From: Paraglaciecola sp. L1A13
GTDB lineage: Bacteria; Pseudomonadota; Gammaproteobacteria; Enterobacterales; Alteromonadaceae
Assembly (NCBI RefSeq): GCF_009796745.1
Contig: NZ_CP047024.1
Coordinates: forward strand, 1,240,001 to 1,304,000
Direction: 5' to 3'
Length of the DNA: 64,000 nt
A program made the translations under genes and the position numbers. The notes beneath the pieces are model-generated. The model made no database searches and had not been told where the DNA came from. It saw only the letters and a program-made list of their open reading frames with translations. Below, in pieces: positions 56,587-64,000 of the stretch; the stretch's first letter is position 1, and every line of letters begins with the position of its first letter.

Positions 56587-59343
56587 TTAAATACTAGCAT
56601 TCAAGCGTGACAGTGTTTGTTTTTCCCTGTCGTTAGCTGGTTTTAATCGGTTTGATAACGTCTTCGCTTTGTCTTTACTGCCAGTACTTATTAGCACTTC
56701 GATTAAATGAAGTGTGACTTCATTATTTTGCGGCAAAGCTTCATGGGCTTTTTTAATATAAGTTAATGCATCACCATATTTTTTGTCGTGAAATAAAGCC
56801 CAGCCTAATGTATCCATCGCATAAGGAGACTCAGGATATATCTGAATCGCTTTCTCAGCGAGTTCTAAAGCTTGAGTTATGTTCCCTTGTCCAATCGCAA
56901 GAGTGGAATAGTTATTGAGCGTAACGAAATCGTTGGGATTAAGATCCAGTAAGCCTTTGTAATATACTGCTGCTGAATCAAGTTCACCGTTTTGAGCATA
57001 ATATTCAGCTATGTAGTGAATGTTCTTGAACTTGACTCGACTCTTGGCTGTTTGCTCCACAAGATACTTTCCGCCTAAGGGAACTTTACCTAATTGGGCA
57101 AGAGCTTTTGCTAGTGGTATGGCTGTGTCCCAAGAAGGGTCTTTTGAATAATAGTTGCTAAGCAGTTTGCTTGCTTTCTCGTATTCCTTATCATGTAAAG
57201 CGATCTCTCCTTCAAATAGCTCGAACATGGGGGAGCTATTACCTTGGGCTTTCATTTTATCGATTTTTTGCTTGGCTTTGCGAATATCACCCGCTCGAAT
57301 CAGTGCTCGTATATTGAGCACGGTCAGGCGCGGATCTTGCGGAATCGCTGTTTCAGCATTGCTAGCAACCTCAGCCGCTTCTGCTTGAAGTCCATACTGA
57401 TTAAGCAAATTAATCAACTTATTCCAACTAAGGGTATTTCTTGGAAAGGAGCTAACCAACGTTTGAAAGGTTGCTTTTGCATTTTTAAAATCATCCATCT
57501 CGATATACGTTTGACCAAGTTCAGATAAAACAAAAAAGTCATTCTTGGCTTCGATATCTTTTAATATGTCCAACGCTTTTCGATACTCACCTTGGTAGTT
57601 GTAAATCGTTGCTAACCCTACTTTAAGTTCTTGGCCACCGTTTTTATCGTCAGCTGCTTGATTATCCAATAATGACTTCAATAAAGATTCAACAGACGTC
57701 AGGTCATCTTGTTGTATGGCTAGATTAATGAGGGTGAGAACCAGTTGAAATTTGCCTTCGGCATTGTTTGACGATTTTAATAACGTTTCAGCTAAAGTAC
57801 GCGCTTCGTCAAAGCGCTTTTCACGGGCATTCATTAACATCAAAAAACGCATTGCAGGGTAGTTATCAGGCGCTAATTCAAGTGCTTGGTCTAGCTTTAT
57901 ACGTGCATTATTATCATCATTTAGTTGTTGCAGTAAATAGGATTCAAGCACTAAGCCGTCTACTTGATTTACTTGCTGCCAGCGCAGGGCAACAGCTAAC
58001 GCTTTTTTAGGTTCTTTTGCTTGCATATGTGCCTGAGCAAGTAAGTTCCAGGCGTCATTTAATGTTTCGTCTAATGCAATCGCTGACTCTAAACTCTCTA
58101 TCCCGGATTGGTCACCAGAAGATAATTTGACCAAGCCTTCGCGCAATAGTGTTACTGCGTTGTCAGGAGCACCTTCCTTTGCTTGGCCAAATAGGTTTTT
58201 GGATTCTTCGAGATCTCCCTCTCGAAATTTAATCATCGCTGCACTTTCCAGCAACGCCGATTTCTGCGCATCTTGACCTGAAAGACCTCCGAGTAGCTCA
58301 GCTAAATTACTCGTTTCACCCAATCTAATCTTAACATCGGCTAATAAGCGATTAGCCATATGGTCGCTGGGGATATTTCTGGAGGCTTTTGATAAATACT
58401 TATAGGCACTTTCAGTGCGTTCAATTTTGTATGCGCTAATGCCTGCAAGCAAGTTGCTTTGGGTGGTATCTATGCCATTTTGTATTGCGAATTCAGCAGC
58501 ATCGAATGCTTTTTTGTATTCCTCGTCGTTAATATTTACTTGAGACATCAACAAATTGGCGTAGGCACTGTTAGCATTTACTTTTAAAAGGCCATTAATA
58601 AGCGTTTTAGCCTTTTCCAGATTGCCGGCCTTGATCAATATTTCTGCCAGCTGAAATTGAATAACATAGTATTCAGGTGACGAGTTTACGACTTGTTCTA
58701 AAGCGCTAATAGCTGATTCGTACTCCTTTAATTGCGCTTTGATTAAGCCTGTAACGATCAATTTCTCGATTTTGTTGCGCGTTAAATCCTGAAAACTAGA
58801 CAAAAGTTCATTGGCTTGAGGGAAATTACCTTGAGAAAAATCATAATAGACTTGTGCTAATGTCTTATCGTCACCGATTAATGTTGAAAAATCAGTGTTA
58901 ATAGCTTCATTGTTTGATGCATTTTTCAAAATAGCTAGAAAAGTGAATAAATCTACCGTGCTTTGTATTTCGGCATCATCACTAGTGAAATCTTGTGTTA
59001 ATCGAATAAGGCGGTCGAAGTCATTTTGATAATAAATTGCTTTGACTAGAACGGGATAAATAAAATCAGTGGTTTCGCCTAATTCTAATGCTTTGCGAAG
59101 CTCTTTTTCAGATTCATCGAAGAAACCGGCCTCAAGGTAATAGAGGCCTAAGTTTGCCCGAGCATCTTTATTTTGTGGGGCTAACGCAATCGCATTTTTT
59201 AAGTCGAGAATAGCAGCTGAAGTATCATTGTTTTGGTACTGGGCCTTGGCCGCAGCGATATATTCTTCAGCCGACTTACTATCGCATCCAGTCAGTGCTA
59301 GCGCTGATAAAACGATAAAAGATGAAAGTGATTTGATGCGCAT
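56587..59343 (-). CDS. prsT: XrtA/PEP-CTERM-system TPR-repeat lipoprotein
   Basis: A 918-residue lipoprotein of the PrsT/TIGR02917 family. The signal ends at the lipobox ALTGC (Cys20). Tetratricopeptide repeats fill the rest, for example DTSAAILDLKNAIALAPQNK, NLGLYYLEAGFFDESEKELR, VTLNNYSTLAIGQGNITQAL and YAMDTLGWALFHDKKYGDAL. It is expected on the periplasmic side, serving as scaffold for polymer export or PEP-CTERM protein assembly. Length is as usual for the family (about 900). A perfect hairpin follows its stop. Confidence 0.95.
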   Translation of the reverse strand: MRIKSLSSFIVLSALALTGCDSKSAEEYIAAAKAQYQNNDTSAAILDLKNAIALAPQNKDARANLGLYYLEAGFFDESEKELRKALELGETTDFIYPVLVKAIYYQNDFDRLIRLTQDFTSDDAEIQSTVDLFTFLAILKNASNNEAINTDFSTLIGDDKTLAQVYYDFSQGNFPQANELLSSFQDLTRNKIEKLIVTGLIKAQLKEYESAISALEQVVNSSPEYYVIQFQLAEILIKAGNLEKAKTLINGLLKVNANSAYANLLMSQVNINDEEYKKAFDAAEFAIQNGIDTTQSNLLAGISAYKIERTESAYKYLSKASRNIPSDHMANRLLADVKIRLGETSNLAELLGGLSGQDAQKSALLESAAMIKFREGDLEESKNLFGQAKEGAPDNAVTLLREGLVKLSSGDQSGIESLESAIALDETLNDAWNLLAQAHMQAKEPKKALAVALRWQQVNQVDGLVLESYLLQQLNDDNNARIKLDQALELAPDNYPAMRFLMLMNAREKRFDEARTLAETLLKSSNNAEGKFQLVLTLINLAIQQDDLTSVESLLKSLLDNQAADDKNGGQELKVGLATIYNYQGEYRKALDILKDIEAKNDFFVLSELGQTYIEMDDFKNAKATFQTLVSSFPRNTLSWNKLINLLNQYGLQAEAAEVASNAETAIPQDPRLTVLNIRALIRAGDIRKAKQKIDKMKAQGNSSPMFELFEGEIALHDKEYEKASKLLSNYYSKDPSWDTAIPLAKALAQLGKVPLGGKYLVEQTAKSRVKFKNIHYIAEYYAQNGELDSAAVYYKGLLDLNPNDFVTLNNYSTLAIGQGNITQALELAEKAIQIYPESPYAMDTLGWALFHDKKYGDALTYIKKAHEALPQNNEVTLHLIEVLISTGSKDKAKTLSNRLKPANDREKQTLSRLNASI

Positions 59344-59484
59344 ACTAACTCCGTTAGTTTAATATAAAATACATGTGCTGCTTGGTCAGCTTGCACTGGT
59401 GAAACAATTCTATCATTACTTTATGGTATAACCTCTAAGTGAGCAATGGCCTTTCGTTAAGTCACAACACTAAGTTATGTTGAC

Positions 59485-61110
59485 TCAAGGGTTATAGCGA
59501 CTGGGCGACAATATACCATTTGGGTCAATAGCATTTTTCAATAAAGACGTTGTCTTCCAAAAAATGCTGTCGGTAGGTAATGAAGCCTGCTGCGTTGTAT
59601 TTAACCGGTAAGGTACAAAACCTTTTTTACATCCTTCAGTGAATAGCTCTTTTAAACATAAGTGCGCCGCATTTACTGCTTCTGGGTTATCAAGATCAAA
59701 TACTAACGGTACCGTAGAGTCGATACAGTCGTGCCTAAGGTTGGTAAAGGTGATTAATGGCTCAATACCGTATTTAGGGGTTGTCTCGCGTATAAAGTTA
59801 ACAAAATCGGTTAGTACTTCAGGGGCCATCCTAATAAGCGGTGCGTACCAGAGTAAACCGCACTTATCTATGTCTGGCAGCAGCGTGTTTGTTTTGTCAG
59901 CTTTTACTCTAGGATTACGCCAATAAGCAAGGGGCAACGCCACTTGATTAGGTTTACCCAACATAATCTCGGTCCCTTCATCTAACGTATTGAGCTGCGA
60001 GCGAATATTTTCAAGGGCACTAAAAGAGGGGAGCGGTAAACGAAGTACGAATTTTGCGATATGAATAAGCCAACTATTTGAAAAGTTTACTTGGCCGACT
60101 TTTTTAGCTCGCCGCTTGAATAGCTTTTGAGTAGCAGATACCACGTCTTTCGAACCATATATTGTGCCAACAATCATCCATTGAGGTAAACGGTTTTCTG
60201 ACGCTATGGATTCTACTTGTTCCTCGCTCATGGTTTGGTGTACGTCTTGCCCATTCGGGTTTGATGCAACCATGGATACTAGCCGGCGACGATCCATTAA
60301 ATTAATTGAACCTACTATACCTTCACAATCAAGCAGCGTTTGTTCAATTAACGCCACTGCATCTGAAAATTTATCGGCATCAAAGACTTGTAAGTAAAAA
60401 GCACTAAAGTGCTCAGGCCTTGGTGCTAAGCGAATCGTCATTTCAGTGACTATGCCAAAGTTACTCTGGGTAAACAGGCCATCAATATAGGGGCCCAATC
60501 CCCACTTAAAGCTCTTGTCTATAAAGTCTAATCCCGAGCCATCTAAGTTGGACACTGCAGATTCAAATTTTTCACTACACAATTCCGGGTGCGGTAAATA
60601 GGCTTTTAGCGCATTTACTGCCGCGAAATGATCGGTTCGTGGCGTGATCCCGTAACCTCGTTCCAGTGCATTACTTAACACGCTGCATTGAGGTCCCGCA
60701 CCTGTCACAGGCACCATAAAAGGCCAGTTATTTTTCTCTAAATAATCAAATAAATCTTGTTGTGTTACGCCGGGCTGAAGGGTGATTAAACCGGCTTTTC
60801 TATTGGTTGGCACGATGGCTTTCATTTGGCCTAAATCAACAACCACTCTTGGGCCGTTAATAGGTGTATTTTGAACCGAACCATAACCCCAATTATTTCC
60901 TGTGCTAATGGGATATATATAAAATTTACCTTCATTCGCTAAACGTAATAACTTGGGAATGGCCGATTCATTTGTTACTTGAACTGCGAAATCAATGACA
61001 ATATCTTCTGAGAACGTTGTTTTTCCGTATCGCTGCGTTGCATCTTCTTTTTCAAAAAGTACGGCTTCAGTGCTGAGTAAAGCCTCGCTGAACAAGTCCA
61101 ATAAATCCAT
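59485..61110 (-). CDS. VAO/4-cresol-dehydrogenase-like FAD oxidoreductase
   Basis: A 541-residue flavoprotein of the vanillyl-alcohol oxidase/4-cresol dehydrogenase family. The FAD-binding PCMH domain shows YPISTGNNWGYGSVQNTPIN, VVVDLGQMKAIVPTNRKAGL, LQPGVTQQDLFDYLEKNNWP and ALERGYGITPRTDHFAAVNA; the C-terminal catalytic cap holds WYAPLIRMAPEVL. Known members oxidise phenolic or other aromatic alcohols; the substrate is unknown here. I start at the ATG of MDLLDLFSE (GGA upstream); an open frame extends 42 codons further but is not needed. No signal peptide. Between PrsT and PEP-CTERM genes, so possibly a regulon member. Confidence 0.83.
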   Translation of the reverse strand: MDLLDLFSEALLSTEAVLFEKEDATQRYGKTTFSEDIVIDFAVQVTNESAIPKLLRLANEGKFYIYPISTGNNWGYGSVQNTPINGPRVVVDLGQMKAIVPTNRKAGLITLQPGVTQQDLFDYLEKNNWPFMVPVTGAGPQCSVLSNALERGYGITPRTDHFAAVNALKAYLPHPELCSEKFESAVSNLDGSGLDFIDKSFKWGLGPYIDGLFTQSNFGIVTEMTIRLAPRPEHFSAFYLQVFDADKFSDAVALIEQTLLDCEGIVGSINLMDRRRLVSMVASNPNGQDVHQTMSEEQVESIASENRLPQWMIVGTIYGSKDVVSATQKLFKRRAKKVGQVNFSNSWLIHIAKFVLRLPLPSFSALENIRSQLNTLDEGTEIMLGKPNQVALPLAYWRNPRVKADKTNTLLPDIDKCGLLWYAPLIRMAPEVLTDFVNFIRETTPKYGIEPLITFTNLRHDCIDSTVPLVFDLDNPEAVNAAHLCLKELFTEGCKKGFVPYRLNTTQQASLPTDSIFWKTTSLLKNAIDPNGILSPSRYNP

Positions 61111-61283
61111 TTCTAATCCAAAATAACGTGAGCGATAGGGGAAGTCTACTATACAAAAGAGACACTGCGAGAGTAAATGAAATATTTGTTGTTCAATTGA
61201 CGGGCAACTAATTCGAGGGAAATAAAGATTAAGCAAGACAAAAAAAGAGAATAAAGGCAGGGTGGTGGTGTTGAATTTAGATT

Positions 61284-61312
61284 ACAAAAAAAGCCGGCAA
61301 GCCGGCTTTTCT
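61284..61312. terminator. Rho-independent terminator of the PEP-CTERM gene
   Basis: A GCCGGC-rich inverted repeat (AAAAGCCGG, loop CAAG, CCGGCTTTT) with A-tracts and T-tracts on both sides, so it can work in both directions. On the minus strand it follows the PEP-CTERM stop by about 20 nt. Confidence 0.88.
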
Positions 61313-61331
61313 TTAATAAAGTAATTAAACC

Positions 61332-62165
61332 TTACTTTTTGAATCTTTTACCAAGACCAAGACCTAAAAGACCAAGACCTAAGAAAGCTAAGCTTGCTGG
61401 AGCTGGTACTTTTAAACCAACAACAATGTTATCAAACTCACCAGCGATTCCAGATGAGATAACTTTGAAATTATCAAACGCTTCTGAATCAGAAAAATCA
61501 AGATTTACGTATGTGTTAGATGCAGGAGAGGTTTGGTTACCTGAGGTACCATTAAATTCTGCTAATAATGCAGTACCAGAGATCGAAGCTACTAATGTGC
61601 TACCTGAGTAAAACTCGAAGCTATTATAAGTATCAACTGAACCCCAGTAGAAACCTAAATAATTAATTTTGGCACCAATTAGAGATGTTTCAACGCTACC
61701 GATGTTAGTTAAGAAAGTTGAGTAGTCGATATCAACAAAGCTGTCTGTTCCAATAGTTTCAGGCGTTGTATATGCATAACAAGTGCTATCGCCAGCTGGA
61801 GCTGCAGCAACATTAGGAACTGAATCGTTACGAACACCAACTACACCTAGTGCACTTGGCGAGATGCCTAAGGGAGAGTTAACTTGGCAACCAGTTGAAG
61901 AACCTGCAATATTATACTGCGTATCGCCACCAGCACCTATTGGGTAAGCAGTTGCGCTATCGAACGTTTCAACAAAGTAACCATTTGAAACGGTTGCTGC
62001 AGTAATTTGGTTGCTTGCATCAATACGGCTGCTAGTTACGCCAGAACCGTCCGTAGCTATTTGGCCACCGAAAGTGATAGATGCTGCACTTGCTTGGCTT
62101 GCTGCGCCGAATGCTAATAAAGCGGCAAGAGTTACTAATTTTGTATTCTTAACTAAATTTGTCAT
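61332..62165 (-). CDS. PEP-CTERM sorting-domain protein (PAP variant)
   Basis: A 277-residue exported protein, the likely XrtA substrate here. It has a signal peptide (LVTLAALLAFGAASQASAA) and a Ser/Thr/Gly/Asn-rich mature region with few Cys, resembling a lectin-like beta sandwich (VDTYNSFEFYSGSTLVASIS). The C-terminus is a sorting domain: VPAPASLAFLGLGLLGLGL followed by the basic tail GKRFKK. The Pro-Glu-Pro box reads Pro-Ala-Pro (residues 254-256). A sigma-54-type promoter lies 46 nt upstream of the ATG and AAGGAA serves as ribosome site. A terminator follows, so the gene is monocistronic. Confidence 0.9.
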   Translation of the reverse strand: MTNLVKNTKLVTLAALLAFGAASQASAASITFGGQIATDGSGVTSSRIDASNQITAATVSNGYFVETFDSATAYPIGAGGDTQYNIAGSSTGCQVNSPLGISPSALGVVGVRNDSVPNVAAAPAGDSTCYAYTTPETIGTDSFVDIDYSTFLTNIGSVETSLIGAKINYLGFYWGSVDTYNSFEFYSGSTLVASISGTALLAEFNGTSGNQTSPASNTYVNLDFSDSEAFDNFKVISSGIAGEFDNIVVGLKVPAPASLAFLGLGLLGLGLGKRFKK

Positions 62166-62210
62166 GTGATATTCCTTAAATGAGACCAGAGATACTGCTA
62201 CAAAGGATAA

Positions 62211-62226
62211 AGCATTAGTTGTGCCA
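62211..62226 (-). promoter_or_regulatory. Sigma-54 promoter of the PEP-CTERM gene
   Basis: On the minus strand TGGCACAACTAATGCT matches the -24/-12 consensus TGGCAC-N5-TTGCW, with the invariant GG and GC exactly 10 nt apart. The expected start site is near 62200, leaving a leader of about 35 nt with an AAGGAA ribosome site before the ATG at 62165. RpoN with the PrsK/PrsR two-component pair is known to drive PEP-CTERM genes in other bacteria; those regulators are not in this window. Confidence 0.75.
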
Positions 62227-62483
62227 AGTTTAAAAACTCAATTAATATCAATAGCATATGTATTTTCTCGATTTTAATTATCAGGAAATGTAAATTTTAC
62301 TGACAACGGAGATTGTCCTCATCGTTACATATTAAAATGTAGCTGTTGTATTTGATTATTAGGTTACGACTACGTTAAAAATCATCAACAAGTGGGGTAG
62401 TTTAATTTCCGCAACACTATGGTGTATGGTGGATGGACCGACACTTGCCGAAAAAAAAGGGGGTGTAAAATTTTTTGACATTC
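62227..62483. other. Gene-free region between the PEP-CTERM gene and exosortase-associated acyltransferase
   Basis: Together with the promoter and leader it makes a 351-nt stretch without a gene. AT-rich, as expected for enhancer or activator sites upstream of a sigma-54 promoter, but no repeated operator was identified. A second, weaker sigma-54-like word on the plus strand lies at 62434-62449. Confidence 0.4.
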
Positions 62484-62510
62484 TGCACGACCTTAACAAT
62501 AGGCCGTGCA
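62484..62510 (-). terminator. Possible terminator after the exosortase-associated acyltransferase
   Basis: On the minus strand TGCACGGCCT pairs with AGGTCGTGCA (10 bp, one G-T wobble, 7-nt loop), 7 nt after the stop. The T-run comes only after 14 nt, so it is weak as a terminator. Confidence 0.35.
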
Positions 62511-62516
62511 TGTAGA

Positions 62517-63326
62517 TTAATTGAATTGTGTATTAACTTTCTTTTCGATGTTTTTAAGCATGCGCTTGAATCCAGGTGTCAGCCCACTCATTAGCAAGTG
62601 ACGGCTAATATAATAGGGTGCGCGTTTTCCGTGATATTCAACCACTGGGCCTACTTGCTGGAATGGAATACCTACGAATCTCAAACTGCGCGCCAATCTA
62701 GGCTCCATCATAACAAAACAATGCTTTATATCGTGCTTACGCGATGTTGATGCTGCACATAAGTACAACCCGACAGCAATAAATGGAAAGCAACGAAGCT
62801 CTCTTTCCGAATAGACGTGTTCGTTGATGGCACCTGTCGCTGACCCTTTGAATTTATCCGTCGCACGTTTACGAAATTGGGCGGGTACCGCTAATCGTGA
62901 TATTTCACATATTTCGCTACGCGGAAAATCACTGGGATGTACGGCGTCCTCAGCAATTGAACTAATACAATATTTTTCTATAGGCAGTAATTGTTCTTCG
63001 CTGTTGGAGCGCACGATCCTAACGGTACCTGCATATTCGCCGGTGGGGATATGTTTAATTAAACAATGGGTAGAGTGGCTATCGAAAAGGTCGGTTTCCA
63101 TTTCATCAGAGCGGACATCTTCAAACTTTAATTCTTCGCAATATACTTTATGTCTTATTTTATAACACTCGCTTCTTAGGTCGTCTGTCAAGGCGACAAC
63201 CGGGCTAAGGTATTCAGCGAAATGTTTAGAAATTTGGTTCGCTTTTTGACTGACGACCACATTCATTAATTTTTTTACCACTGGCCCAATAAAAGGCATT
63301 TCAGCGTATTTTCGAAGTTGCTTCAT
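62517..63326 (-). CDS. PEP-CTERM/exosortase-associated acyltransferase
   Basis: A 269-residue protein of TIGR03694, related to autoinducer-synthase and N-acyl amino acid synthase folds. LTDDLRSECYKIRHKVYCEE leads the domain, with TGEYAGTVRIVRSN, CEISRLAVPAQFRKRATDKF and CFVMMEPRLARSLRFVGIPF, a GNAT-like core. Such proteins occur with exosortases and may produce N-acyl amino acids, making the nearby patatin relevant. It lies 31 nt after the patatin gene on the same strand, so the two are likely an operon. Confidence 0.9.
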   Translation of the reverse strand: MKQLRKYAEMPFIGPVVKKLMNVVVSQKANQISKHFAEYLSPVVALTDDLRSECYKIRHKVYCEELKFEDVRSDEMETDLFDSHSTHCLIKHIPTGEYAGTVRIVRSNSEEQLLPIEKYCISSIAEDAVHPSDFPRSEICEISRLAVPAQFRKRATDKFKGSATGAINEHVYSERELRCFPFIAVGLYLCAASTSRKHDIKHCFVMMEPRLARSLRFVGIPFQQVGPVVEYHGKRAPYYISRHLLMSGLTPGFKRMLKNIEKKVNTQFN

Positions 63327-63357
63327 AGGCTTGGGTCTTTAAAACGGTTTTCCACAT

Positions 63358-64000
63358 CTAGTTCCTTAGTTGTATATCGGTATAAAGCCGCATTCGTTTA
63401 GGCACAAATTCAAAAGCGGTGTTAAACCCAATATTGTACAACTCTTCTTTTTGTAACGTCGTAATATTAAAATCAACCGGTGAAAGTTTTCCCGTATTGA
63501 TAATGATCGTATTACGCCAATACTCTGCGTGTACGTACTCTCGAGACATTGCAGTCATGAAGGTCCTAATAAGCATCATCACATATTGCCGTAATGGCAG
63601 CCAACTTTTTTTAAAGTTTGGGTCTGTTACATGGTCACTTTTCAGTTTAAAACACATTACAGGTGAGCCGTCACCCGCCCAGTCTTGATATAATGCGTCT
63701 TCTGATAAAATTGCGCCGTCAACGAGCACATGTTCTTTATAGCTTTGAAAACTAAAAAATAGCGGAATGGACATAGAAAATCTGACTGCTTTGGATATTT
63801 TTAGATCCGGGCTGGTTTTGCGACTGAATACTACAGGGCCGCCGCCGTTTACATCCGTCGCTAGTATATGCAGATCTTTGTCAATTTCAGCGAAGGTTAA
63901 CCCTTTGAGTTGTCTGTCCATCCAGGCTTCAAATTGATCTCCTGAACTTAATCCACCTTGGCGTAATAATCTAAAAAGGGAAAATCCTTTGAATTTTTTA
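63358..64000 (-). CDS. Patatin-like phospholipase, 5'-truncated by window edge
   Basis: The C-terminal part of a patatin-family lipid acyl hydrolase. The frame is open to the right edge, so the glycine-rich oxyanion region and the GxSxG nucleophile lie outside. The visible part begins around FSLFRLLRQGGLSSGDQFEA, followed by LHILATDVNGGGPVVFSRK, AVRFSMSIPLFFSFQSYKEH and the catalytic Asp in VLVDGAILS (the DGA box). The internal ATG at 63921 is not the true start. It would release fatty acids from membrane lipids in the cytosol or at the membrane. Upstream of the TIGR03694 acyltransferase in the same orientation. Confidence 0.85.
   Translation of the reverse strand, partial: KKFKGFSLFRLLRQGGLSSGDQFEAWMDRQLKGLTFAEIDKDLHILATDVNGGGPVVFSRKTSPDLKISKAVRFSMSIPLFFSFQSYKEHVLVDGAILSEDALYQDWAGDGSPVMCFKLKSDHVTDPNFKKSWLPLRQYVMMLIRTFMTAMSREYVHAEYWRNTIIINTGKLSPVDFNITTLQKEELYNIGFNTAFEFVPKRMRLYTDIQLRN

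Noticed and set aside
61111..61236. Longer N-terminus for the VAO-like flavoprotein
   Set aside because: The added residues are not part of the fold, and the internal ATG has a ribosome-site-like GGA.
62434..62449. Second sigma-54-like word on the plus strand (TGGACCGACACTTGCC)
   Set aside because: GG and GC are correctly spaced, but the -24 box is imperfect and it points into the 3' end of a minus-strand gene with no plus-strand gene behind it. It could drive an antisense RNA; a chance match is more likely.
1..64000. CRISPR arrays, tRNA or rRNA genes, insertion sequences, prophage
   Set aside because: No regularly spaced repeats, tRNA-like folds, transposase or integrase frames were noticed on either strand.

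Overview
The window looks like chromosomal DNA of a marine gammaproteobacterium of the Alteromonadaceae, of the Glaciecola/Paraglaciecola/Pseudoalteromonas atlantica type. This rests on the gshB-yqgE-ruvX order, serA and yceH proteins close to the E. coli versions, and a complete exosortase A (XrtA/EpsH) exopolysaccharide locus. The genus is inferred from remembered gene order and family resemblance; no search was run. Both ends cut genes: gshB lacks its 5' end on the left, and a patatin-like gene lacks its 5' end on the right.

0-18 kb is mostly housekeeping and small accessory operons. It holds glutathione synthetase, YqgE and RuvX, a thioredoxin-like protein, and SerA with a terminator. A PAS-AraC regulator is divergent from a three-gene periplasmic sugar-oxidation operon (gluconate-2-dehydrogenase subunit-3-like protein, GMC flavoprotein, TIM-barrel lipoprotein). 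YceH and an HDAC-like deacetylase follow, then a tightly coupled operon of YHYH-domain lipoprotein, MORN/YwqK-repeat protein and SCO1-like copper protein. A 59-codon DUF6435-like gene, an Old Yellow Enzyme, a secreted cyclophilin, an unknown membrane protein and a Kef-type antiporter complete this part.

18-64 kb is one large exosortase A / PEP-CTERM exopolysaccharide region. Its left core has an outer-membrane protein, tyrosine autokinase, chain-length protein and Wza-like exporter on the minus strand. Divergent from these are the initiating sugar transferase, a deacetylase and an XrtA-EpsI fusion. A variable cassette (27-45 kb, by eye more AT-rich, especially 30-39 kb) then carries a beta-helix lipoprotein, an O-antigen-ligase-like protein, glycosyltransferases, a Wzx flippase, two pyruvyltransferase-family proteins, an Stf0 sulfotransferase and a sulfotransferase-DUF5672 fusion. 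The right core runs on the minus strand: acyltransferase, glutamine amidotransferase, FemAB-like protein, deacetylase, glycosyltransferases, a YetA/PcRGLX-like protein, a GNAT/CelD-like protein and the TPR lipoprotein PrsT. After these come a VAO/4-cresol-dehydrogenase-like flavoprotein, one PEP-CTERM protein with its own sigma-54 promoter, an exosortase-associated acyltransferase and the patatin-like protein.

Together these genes would build, decorate (sulfate, ketal pyruvate, acyl, deacetylation), polymerise and export a surface polysaccharide. XrtA would process the PEP-CTERM protein and probably join it to that polymer. The most notable points are the sigma-54 site placed exactly upstream of the PEP-CTERM gene, the PAP variant of its sorting motif, the sulfotransferase-DUF5672 fusion, the leaderless lyase-like YetA/PcRGLX protein inside a synthesis operon, and the YHYH-YwqK-SCO1 operon.
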